Part shown: positions 24,216 to 30,949 of the stretch, in pieces
Layout of the letters: each line of letters begins with the position of its first letter
Position numbering within the stretch: the first letter of the stretch is position 1
The notes under the pieces: model-generated
Database searches by the model: none
What the model was told of the DNA's origin: nothing
What the model saw: only the letters and a program-made list of their open reading frames with translations
DNA from: Clostridiales bacterium
GTDB taxonomy: Bacteria; Bacillota; Clostridia; Lachnospirales; CAG-274
DNA: 39,412 nucleotides
Assembly: GCA_018371275.1 (NCBI GenBank)
Contig: JAHALF010000015.1
Location: 1-39,412, forward strand
Reading direction: 5' to 3'
Translations under genes and position numbers: made by a program

Positions 24216-26106
24216 ACCTAAAGTATCAGATTATAAAAGTATGCCAGGTAAAAAAGCTATTGATAAAAAGACTATAAAAAGACTACTATCTTATATGACT
24301 TCATATAAACTAAAATTTGGTATAGTTATAGTATGTATTATATTAACTTCTCTTGTTTCTGCTGCTAGTGCTACAGCTATAAGGATATTAATAGATGATT
24401 ATATTACCCCTTTAATAGGTGTGTCTAATCCATCATATTATGGGATAATTAAAGTTATTAGTACATTGTCTATAATATTTATAGTAGGTGTTATATCAGC
24501 ATTTTTATATAGTAGAATTATGGTTGATATATCACAGGGGATACTTAATAAAATACGTAATGATATGTTTTGTCATATGCAAAGTTTATCTATAAGATAT
24601 TTTGATACAAATTCTCATGGTGATATTATGAGCCATTATACAAATGATGCAGATGCATTAAGGCAAGCTTTATCTCAAAGCATTCCTCAAACATTTGCAG
24701 CTATCATAACTGTTATTAGTGTGTTTGTAACAATGATTTCTACAAGTATATATTTAACATTATTTGTAGTTTTATTTTTAGTTTTTCAACTGTACTGTGT
24801 TAAATTAGTGGCTAGTAAAAGCTCAAAATACTTTGTAGAGCAACAAAAATCTTTAGGTGAGCTTAATGGTTATATAGAAGAAATGATAAATGGACAAAAA
24901 GTTGTAAAAGTATTTTGTTATGAGGAAAATGCTAAAGAAGATTTTGATAAGAAAAATGATATTCTTAGAGATAATGCTTATAAAGCTAATACATTTGCAA
25001 ATATAATAATGCCAATGATGAATAATCTAGGTATATTACAATATATATTACTTGCAATTATTGGTGGGTTTTTAGCTATAAATAATATTGGTGGTATAAC
25101 AATAGGTGGAATTATTGCATTTTTAATGCTTAGTAGAAATTTTAATGCACCTATAAGTCAAGTTTCTCAACAGATGAACTTTATAGTGATGAGTTTAGCT
25201 GGTGCTAAAAGGATATTTGAGCTTTTAGATGAAAAAGCGGAAGAAGATAATGGGTATGTAACATTAGTAAATGCTAAATATGAAAATGGAAATATTGTTG
25301 AGGTAAAAGAAAGAACAGGAATTTGGGCTTGGAAACACCCTCATCAAGATGGTACTACAACTTATACAGAGCTTACAGGTAATGTTGAGCTTAATGATGT
25401 AGATTTTGGTTATACAGAAGAAAAAATAGTGCTTCATAATGTTACATTAAAAGCTGAACATGGACAAAAAATAGCATTTGTTGGAGCGACAGGTGCTGGT
25501 AAAACAACTATTACAAATCTTATAAATAGATTTTATGATATAGCAGATGGTAAGATTAGGTATGATGGTATTAATATTAATAAAATTAAAAAGCCAGATT
25601 TAAGACGTTCTTTAGGCGTTGTTTTACAAGATACAAATCTTTTTACAGGTACTGTTCTTGATAATATAAGATATGGTAAGCTTGATGCAACAGATGATGA
25701 ATGTATAGCAGCAGCTAAAAAGGCTAATGCTCATCATTTTATAGAGCTTTTAAAAGATGGATATAATACAGTTATATCTGGTAGTGGCGAAGGATTATCT
25801 CAAGGTCAAAAACAACTTTTATCTATTGCCAGAGCTATTGTTGCAGATCCTCCTGTTATGATATTGGATGAGGCTACATCTAGTATAGATACACATACAG
25901 AGGCAATAGTTCAAAAAGGTATGGATATGCTTATGCACGGAAGAACAGTTTTTGTCATCGCCCACAGACTTTCTACAATTCAAAATTCGGATAAAATTAT
26001 TGTTTTAGATAAAGGTAGAATAATAGAATCTGGTAACCATAATGAATTAATAGAGCAAAAAGGTAAATATTATCAGTTATATACTGGTGCAATAGAAATG
26101 GATTAA
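24208..26106 (+). CDS. ABC exporter subunit with intact catalytic Glu (heterodimer partner B)
   Basis: The start is taken at ATG 24208 (MTKPKVSDYKSM), after AAAGGAGGAG, giving 632 residues. Six membrane segments precede an ATPase domain with Walker A GATGAGKTT, Walker B MILDEATSSID (catalytic Glu555) and H-loop VIAHRLSTI (His586). The signature is altered to LSQGQ (residues 530-534). An extra segment of about 40 residues between the transporter and ATPase domains contains TGIWAWKHPHQDG. Its intact Glu/His and altered signature are complementary to the neighbour's defects, so the pair has one active and one degenerate ATP site. Confidence 0.92.
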   Translation: MTKPKVSDYKSMPGKKAIDKKTIKRLLSYMTSYKLKFGIVIVCIILTSLVSAASATAIRILIDDYITPLIGVSNPSYYGIIKVISTLSIIFIVGVISAFLYSRIMVDISQGILNKIRNDMFCHMQSLSIRYFDTNSHGDIMSHYTNDADALRQALSQSIPQTFAAIITVISVFVTMISTSIYLTLFVVLFLVFQLYCVKLVASKSSKYFVEQQKSLGELNGYIEEMINGQKVVKVFCYEENAKEDFDKKNDILRDNAYKANTFANIIMPMMNNLGILQYILLAIIGGFLAINNIGGITIGGIIAFLMLSRNFNAPISQVSQQMNFIVMSLAGAKRIFELLDEKAEEDNGYVTLVNAKYENGNIVEVKERTGIWAWKHPHQDGTTTYTELTGNVELNDVDFGYTEEKIVLHNVTLKAEHGQKIAFVGATGAGKTTITNLINRFYDIADGKIRYDGININKIKKPDLRRSLGVVLQDTNLFTGTVLDNIRYGKLDATDDECIAAAKKANAHHFIELLKDGYNTVISGSGEGLSQGQKQLLSIARAIVADPPVMILDEATSSIDTHTEAIVQKGMDMLMHGRTVFVIAHRLSTIQNSDKIIVLDKGRIIESGNHNELIEQKGKYYQLYTGAIEMD

Positions 26107-26110
26107 TAAA

Positions 26111-26146
26111 AACCCCTATATATTTAATATATATAGGGGTTATTTT
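26111..26146. terminator. Terminator after the ABC exporter genes
   Basis: Perfect 13-bp stem AACCCCTATATAT (26111-26123) and ATATATAGGGGTT (26129-26141), followed by a T-rich run on the plus strand; an A-rich 5' flank makes it usable in both directions. The stretch to manA at 26265 holds no further gene. Confidence 0.92.
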
Positions 26147-26264
26147 TATTTAATGGTGCCAATTTAGTATTAAAGATACTTATATTTTAATTTATTAGTA
26201 TATATAAAATAAAAATATTTTATATTATTATAACATACAAGAATGTATAGTTAGAGATTAAAAT

Positions 26265-27215
26265 TTATAAAGTAGATAATATAATTTTACATTTACCATT
26301 AATAGTATAGTTACCATAATTAGCAGGTATAAATATAGAATCTCCTTTTTTAGCCTCTAAAATATCCTTTCCAGAAACATTACAGTTACCATCTAAAATA
26401 GTAATACAGTTGAAAGTAGTTTCGTCACAGTTTAAAGTAATATTAGTTTCGATATTTAATAAATCTACATTAAAGTATTCACATTTAGAAAGGTTTCCTT
26501 TTTCATATCCATCAAATTTATTTAAGTTATATTCTTTTTTAGCATTTTTAGCAGCTTCTAGTTTAGTAACATCAAGAGCTTTATCTATATGTAATTCTCT
26601 AGGTTTACCATCAGTACCAACACGACCAAAGTCATATATTCTATAAGTAACATTAGAGCGTTGTTGTATTTCTGCAATAACAATACCTTTACCTATAGCG
26701 TGCATTGTACCTGGAGTTATAAAGAAAACATCTCCAGCTTGTACAGGTACTGCATTAACTAATTCTTCTAAAGTATTACTTTCAATAGCATTTTTAAACT
26801 GTTCCTTAGTAATATCTTCTTTAAATCCATATATTAATTTAGCATCAGGTTCTGCATCTATAATATACCACATTTCTGTTTTACCAAAATCGTTTTCATT
26901 TTTAAGTGCATATTCATTGTCTGGGTGTACTTGTATAGAAAGAGCATCTTTGGCATCTATAAATTTAATTAAAATAGGAATATCTTTATCTAAAGTACAT
27001 TTGCTACCTAAAACTTCTTTTCCATATTTTTCTATATATGAAAGTAAAGTTTCCCCTCTATATTCACCACTATCAATAATAGTAAGACCATCTTTATGAG
27101 TTGAAAGCTCCCAACTTTCTGCAACTTTATCTAAAGAACAGTCTTTTCCATATACAGTTCTTAATTTAGTTCCTCCCCAAAGATAATCCTTAAAACTTGG
27201 TTTTAATTTAAACAT
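26265..27215 (-). CDS. manA: Mannose-6-phosphate isomerase, class I
   Basis: Zinc enzyme interconverting mannose 6-phosphate and fructose 6-phosphate. The 316 residues match the short Firmicutes class I form. The N terminus MFKLKPSFKDYLWGGTKLR is typical. Zinc ligands are visible in SIQVHPDNEYA (Gln, His), KTEMWYII (Glu) and PGTMHAIGKG (His). The substrate-site Arg region is QQRSNVTYRIYDFGR. The start has the SD AGAGGTGAT. It stands alone on the minus strand, flanked by plus-strand genes, with its own promoter at 27249-27277. Confidence 0.96.
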   Translation of the reverse strand: MFKLKPSFKDYLWGGTKLRTVYGKDCSLDKVAESWELSTHKDGLTIIDSGEYRGETLLSYIEKYGKEVLGSKCTLDKDIPILIKFIDAKDALSIQVHPDNEYALKNENDFGKTEMWYIIDAEPDAKLIYGFKEDITKEQFKNAIESNTLEELVNAVPVQAGDVFFITPGTMHAIGKGIVIAEIQQRSNVTYRIYDFGRVGTDGKPRELHIDKALDVTKLEAAKNAKKEYNLNKFDGYEKGNLSKCEYFNVDLLNIETNITLNCDETTFNCITILDGNCNVSGKDILEAKKGDSIFIPANYGNYTINGKCKIILSTL

Positions 27216-27248
27216 TTATAATCACCTCTAAAAATATTTTATATATTT

Positions 27249-27277
27249 ATTATAAATTAATTAAAATCAAGTGTAAA
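27249..27277 (-). promoter_or_regulatory. manA: Sigma-A promoter of manA
   Basis: Minus-strand TTTACA (27272-27277), 17 bp, TATAAT (27249-27254). Confidence 0.8.
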
Positions 27278-27352
27278 CATAAAAATATTTATAAAATTAT
27301 GTATATTAAAATTTAAATTATATAAATTTTGTTTATATAAATATTAATAATA

Positions 27353-27381
27353 TTGATATATTTAAGTTTATTTGTTATAAT
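27353..27381 (+). promoter_or_regulatory. rsgA: Sigma-A promoter of the rsgA transcript
   Basis: TTGATA (27353-27358), 17 bp, TATAAT (27376-27381). Transcription from about 27388 would include the 20-codon leader ORF at 27418-27480. Confidence 0.8.
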
Positions 27382-27417
27382 TATAATTAAAATTATATAA
27401 ATTTAGGAGGATATTTT

Positions 27418-27480
27418 ATGGAAAAATTAGATATAAAAAATATTTTATTAGATAGTGAGGTGTTTTACCTCACAAGTTAA
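27418..27480 (+). CDS. 20-codon leader ORF upstream of rsgA, with internal hairpin
   Basis: ATG 27418 follows a strong TAGGAGG SD (27404-27410) and encodes MEKLDIKNILLDSEVFYLTS, then TAA. A perfect 7-bp hairpin, GTGAGGT (27455-27461) and ACCTCAC (27467-27473) with a 5-nt loop, lies over its last codons. The 3' arm CCTC (27468-27471) is also complementary to GAGG (27489-27492) in the rsgA SD. This suggests translation-coupled control of rsgA, or a small protein; it could also be a decayed gene fragment. The peptide resembles nothing I recognise. Confidence 0.5.
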   Translation: MEKLDIKNILLDSEVFYLTS

Positions 27481-27499
27481 AAATATTGGAGGAAAATAA

Positions 27500-28540
27500 A
27501 TGAAATCATATTTAGATAAAATTAAAGAATCACTAGATAAAAACGAAATTTTGGGAAGAGTATCTGCGCAATATAGGGATATATATAAGGTTATAGCAAA
27601 TAATAATGAAATATTAGCTCAAGTATCTGGTAAGTTTATTCATAATAGCTTAAACAAGGAAGATTATCCAGTAGTTGGGGATTATGTTTTATTAGATAGA
27701 GATAATAATATAAATGGTAATGCTATTATTAACAAAGTATTTGAAAGAAAAACAGTTTTTAAAAGAAAAAATCTTAATAATGGTCAAAATGAAATTTTAG
27801 TATCTAATGTAGATTATATATTTATATGTATGTCTTTAAATAATGACTTTAATTTAAGAAGATTAGAAAGATATATTACTATATGTTATGAAAGTGGTGC
27901 AACACCAATAATTATATTGACAAAATATGACCTATGTAATGATGTAGATTCTAAAGTTATAGATGTAGAAAATATAGCAATTGGTATAGATATTTTAGTT
28001 GTATCTAATATAGATAAAGAATCTATAAAAAATGTTTTAAGTTATTTAAAAGAAGGAATAACATCATGTTTTGTTGGTTCTTCTGGTGTAGGAAAATCTA
28101 CATTGATTAATAATTTATTAGAAAATGATAAATTGAAAACAAATGGACTTAGAAATGATGATAAAGGAAGGCATACAACTACAAGAAGGGAATTATTTAT
28201 ATTAGAAAATGGTAGTATAGTCATAGATACTCCAGGTATAAGAGAATTAGCAGTAGATACGGAAGATTTAAATAAATCTTTTATAGATATAAGTGAAATA
28301 GAAAAAATGTGTAAGTTTTCTGATTGTAGTCATACAAATGAACCTAAATGTGCTATAAGAGAGGCTTTAGAAAATGGAAGTTTATGTTCTAAAAGATATG
28401 CTAATTATTTAAAATTAAAAGATGAAAGTAAGTATATAAATCTTAATTTTAAAGAAATAGAGAAAGAAAAAATTAAAAAAATGTTTGGCAGTAAGAAAGA
28501 ATATAAAAATTTGATTAGAAGTGTAAGAAACAAGCATTAA
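27500..28540 (+). CDS. rsgA: Ribosome small subunit-dependent GTPase A
   Basis: Late-stage 30S assembly GTPase, 346 residues. An N-terminal OB-fold covers about residues 20-95. The circularly permuted GTPase domain shows G4 (ILTKYDL) before G1 (GSSGVGKSTLIN, residues 193-204), then the G2 region GRHTTTRRELF and G3 DTPGIREL, the order diagnostic of RsgA/YjeQ. The C-terminal zinc finger has CKFSDCSHTNEPKC, with Cys-Cys-His-Cys ligands. ATG 27500 follows GGAGGA. It is transcribed with the leader ORF upstream and ends at a bidirectional terminator. Confidence 0.95.
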   Translation: MKSYLDKIKESLDKNEILGRVSAQYRDIYKVIANNNEILAQVSGKFIHNSLNKEDYPVVGDYVLLDRDNNINGNAIINKVFERKTVFKRKNLNNGQNEILVSNVDYIFICMSLNNDFNLRRLERYITICYESGATPIIILTKYDLCNDVDSKVIDVENIAIGIDILVVSNIDKESIKNVLSYLKEGITSCFVGSSGVGKSTLINNLLENDKLKTNGLRNDDKGRHTTTRRELFILENGSIVIDTPGIRELAVDTEDLNKSFIDISEIEKMCKFSDCSHTNEPKCAIREALENGSLCSKRYANYLKLKDESKYINLNFKEIEKEKIKKMFGSKKEYKNLIRSVRNKH

Positions 28541-28575
28541 AAATATATAAATATTTAAAAAATTTTCTAAATTAA

Positions 28576-28621
28576 AAAAGTAAATAAAAGTAAAGTATAA
28601 TATTTACTTTTATTTACTTTT
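28576..28621. terminator. Bidirectional AT-rich terminator between rsgA and the M23-like gene
   Basis: Perfect 19-bp inverted repeat (28576-28594 and 28603-28621) with an 8-nt loop, made almost wholly of A/T with four G-C pairs. It lies between convergent genes and can serve both. Confidence 0.8.
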
Positions 28622-28641
28622 ATAAATTAAAAGTTTTTAAT

Positions 28642-29415
28642 TTATTCATTTTGTTGAGTTAAAACTTCTGTTGGATCTTTTGGTGTATCATCTTTTAATA
28701 CTTTAAAGTCCAAATGAGGACCAAGAGCAACACCATATTTTGAAGGTTCAGAAACTTTACCAATAATTTGTCCTTCATCTACAACATCACCTACAGCAAC
28801 AGATACATTTTCTTCTAGTTGGCTGTATGTAGATACCCAACCATTACCATGATTTATCGCAATAGTTTGTCCTAGTTCATCGTCTACAAAAATATTTTCT
28901 ACAATACCTTCTGCTGTGGCTTTAACTTCTGTTCCAACAGGTGCAGATATACAAATAGAATCACTTACTTTATATTGGTCAAGAGTTTTGTCATATACAG
29001 ATGTTGTCATATCAAATTTTGAAACAATATTTCCAAAGACAGGCCAAGACATTTCTTGTTCATCATCAAATAAATTAAATACTTTATCATCTTGTTTTGC
29101 TGAAGCATTATTGTTTGTTTCTTTTGTTGTTGTTTCTGTTTTAGGTTCTTCTACTTTTGTAGTAGTTTCACTTTTAGTAATAGAAGTAGTATGTTCTGTG
29201 ATACTTTCTGTTTCTTTATAGCTTTTTACATCACTTTTATTAACTGGTTCAAAATAAGTTTCTTCTTCAGTTTTTACCATTTCATTATTTTTATCACTTT
29301 CATTAGTAAAGCTATTATAGGAAAGATAAAGGCTTGCAACGATAGCTATAGCTATAAAAGTGCATAATGCAATAGAAAAACTATTCTTTTTAAAAAAGTT
29401 ATCATCGTTATTCAT
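28642..29415 (-). CDS. Membrane-anchored M23/LytM-like protein with degenerate metal site (SpoIIQ-like)
   Basis: Starting at 29415 (MNNDDNFFKKNS, SD GGAGGTG) the protein has 257 residues: a membrane helix at 13-33, a Thr/Glu/Lys-rich linker at about 45-110, and a LytM fold at about 124-250 (WPVFGNI, SAPVGTEVKATAEGIV, GQTIAINHGNGWVSTYSQL, GPHLDFKVL). Active-site positions are lost: the H-x3-D pair aligns with Ser151 and Cys155, the His of Y-x-H-L is Gln199, and H-x-H is His234-Leu-Asp236. It is therefore probably not a peptidase but a scaffold, as with degenerate SpoIIQ or divisome LytM factors. The sporulation role is inference. Confidence 0.85.
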   Translation of the reverse strand: MNNDDNFFKKNSFSIALCTFIAIAIVASLYLSYNSFTNESDKNNEMVKTEEETYFEPVNKSDVKSYKETESITEHTTSITKSETTTKVEEPKTETTTKETNNNASAKQDDKVFNLFDDEQEMSWPVFGNIVSKFDMTTSVYDKTLDQYKVSDSICISAPVGTEVKATAEGIVENIFVDDELGQTIAINHGNGWVSTYSQLEENVSVAVGDVVDEGQIIGKVSEPSKYGVALGPHLDFKVLKDDTPKDPTEVLTQQNE

Positions 29416-29500
29416 TAATAACACCTCCAATAATATTATTAACTTAGTTATAAATATTATTCAATTTAAAAAAATTTTTTTGATAAAAGTAAAAAAACAC

Positions 29501-29529
29501 TTTAAATAATTTGATTTTTTTAGTATAAT
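29501..29529 (+). promoter_or_regulatory. Probable promoter of remA-gmk-rpoZ
   Basis: TATAAT (29524-29529) with a weak TTTAAA (29501-29506) 17 bp upstream; 31 bp before the remA start. Confidence 0.5.
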
Positions 29530-29560
29530 ATATAAAAATAAAGATTGATGGAGGATTGTT

Positions 29561-29845
29561 ATGTCTGCTATAAAGCTTATAAATATTGGATTTGGTAATA
29601 TTGTTTTAGCTAATAGAATTATTTCAATAGTAAGTCCAGAGTCAGCCCCTATAAAGAGAATTATACAAGAAGCGCGAGATAAAGGTAGGCTTGTTGATGC
29701 TACATATGGAAGAAGAACAAGAGCTGTAATTATAACAGATAGTGAACATATAATATTATCTTCTATACAGCCAGAAACTATGGCTAATAGAATTGTTGCT
29801 AAAGAAAACAATGATTCCTATCAAGATGAATGTGATATGGAATAA
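29561..29845 (+). CDS. remA: RemA-family DNA-binding regulator (DUF370)
   Basis: A 94-residue protein of the RemA/YlzA family, in Bacillus an activator of biofilm matrix and osmoprotection genes that forms ring-shaped DNA-binding oligomers. The sequence is typical: IKLINIGFGNIVLANRIISI, SPESAPIKRIIQEAR, GRLVDATYGRRTRAVIITDS, then ILSSIQPETMANR. The position just before gmk-rpoZ is conserved across Firmicutes. The start has a GGAGG SD. Its target genes in this organism are unknown. Confidence 0.93.
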   Translation: MSAIKLINIGFGNIVLANRIISIVSPESAPIKRIIQEARDKGRLVDATYGRRTRAVIITDSEHIILSSIQPETMANRIVAKENNDSYQDECDME

Positions 29846-29865
29846 ATTTTAAAGGAGAGTAAATA

Positions 29866-30477
29866 ATGAATAAAAAGGGATTGTTAGTTATAATATCTGG
29901 TCCTTCTGGTGCTGGTAAGGGTACTGTTGTATCAGAGCTTATAAAAAACAAATCATATGCTTTATCTACATCTATTACTACTAGACAAGCTAGAGAAGGC
30001 GAAATAGATGGTGTACATTATTTTTTTAGAAATACAGAAGAATTTAAAAAAATGATAGAAAAAAATGAGCTTTTAGAATATGCAGAATTTTGTGGAAACT
30101 ATTATGGTACACCTATGTTTTATGTTGAAGAACAATTAGAGCAAGGTAAGAATGTTATATTAGAAATAGAGGTACAGGGGGCTTTACAAGTTAAGGAAAG
30201 ATATAAAGAGGCTATCCTTATATTTTTAACTCCACCTAATATAGTTGAGCTTAGACGTAGATTAGAAAATAGAGCTACAGAGACTTTAGAAAAAATTAAT
30301 ATGCGTATGAAAAGAGCAAAAGAGGAAATAAGACTTATTGATAAATATGATTATATTGTTATTAATGAGATTGTAGAAGAAGCTGTTTTTAGTATTAATA
30401 ATATTGTTGAAAGTGAAAAAATGTCTGCAAAAAGGCATATGGATTTAATAAATATATTTTTAGAAGGAGCTGAATAA
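29866..30477 (+). CDS. gmk: Guanylate kinase
   Basis: Phosphorylates GMP to GDP. The 203 residues fit the family. The P-loop GPSGAGKGT lies at residues 12-20, and the GMP-binding region has STSITTRQAREGEIDGVHYF and LEYAEFCGNYYGTP. The lid/core segment LEIEVQGALQV and the C-terminal RRLENRATET are standard. The ATG has an AAGGAGAG SD 21 bp after remA, and rpoZ starts 1 bp after its stop, so remA-gmk-rpoZ is one transcription unit. Confidence 0.97.
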   Translation: MNKKGLLVIISGPSGAGKGTVVSELIKNKSYALSTSITTRQAREGEIDGVHYFFRNTEEFKKMIEKNELLEYAEFCGNYYGTPMFYVEEQLEQGKNVILEIEVQGALQVKERYKEAILIFLTPPNIVELRRRLENRATETLEKINMRMKRAKEEIRLIDKYDYIVINEIVEEAVFSINNIVESEKMSAKRHMDLINIFLEGAE

Positions 30478-30478
30478 T

Positions 30479-30817
30479 ATGCTAAAACCATCTTATGCAG
30501 AATTAATGGATGTGTTAAACAAAAATAGTGATAAAAGCGATGAGGTAACTAGCAGATATACTATAGTTATAGCAGCAGCTAAAAGGGCAAGACAAATTAT
30601 AGAGGGAGATGAACCTATGGTTAAAAATAAACCAGGTAAGCCTGTTTCTACTGCTGTTGATGAAATACTAAATAATAAAATTAAAATTGTTCCAGAAGGT
30701 GAAGGAACTGTTTTAGTTTTTGAAAAAGAACAAACAAAATCTAAAAATAATGATGATATAGACCTTGATGACATAGAAATTAATGGATTAAGTATTGATA
30801 AAGAAGATGAGTTATAA
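30479..30817 (+). CDS. rpoZ: DNA-directed RNA polymerase subunit omega
   Basis: Small assembly subunit of RNA polymerase. The conserved core SRYTIVIAAAKRARQI lies near residues 25-40, preceded by the helix LMDVLNKNSDKS. At 112 residues it is longer than the E. coli protein, with an acidic C-terminal tail (DIDLDDIEINGLSIDKEDEL) as in several clostridia. It begins 1 bp after gmk and is followed by a terminator. Confidence 0.93.
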   Translation: MLKPSYAELMDVLNKNSDKSDEVTSRYTIVIAAAKRARQIIEGDEPMVKNKPGKPVSTAVDEILNNKIKIVPEGEGTVLVFEKEQTKSKNNDDIDLDDIEINGLSIDKEDEL

Positions 30818-30823
30818 GTAATA

Positions 30824-30852
30824 AAAAAGTCTTTGGTTACAAAGGCTTTTTA
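30824..30852 (+). terminator. Intrinsic terminator after rpoZ
   Basis: AAAAAGTCTTTG (30824-30835), loop GTTA, CAAAGGCTTTTT (30840-30851); 12 bp with one U-G pair, followed by T and A. Confidence 0.85.
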
Positions 30853-30949
30853 AGTTACTAAATTAAAATATTGTTTAACTAAAAAATTTTAGTGCTAATT
30901 ATATATTAAGTTATTAGGAATTATTATATAAGTAGTAAGGTGAAAACTT

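Noticed and set aside
26232..26253. Imperfect palindrome AACATACA-AGAA-TGTATAGTT downstream of manA
   Set aside because: It has a bulge and no T tract, and a much stronger bidirectional hairpin lies at 26111-26141.
28916..29221. Plus-strand open frame of 101 codons opposite the LytM-like gene
   Set aside because: Antisense shadow of a Thr/Lys-rich linker; no SD and no recognisable family.
29461..29811. Minus-strand frame of 116 codons across remA
   Set aside because: It covers the clearly conserved remA gene in antisense and has no promoter or SD of its own.
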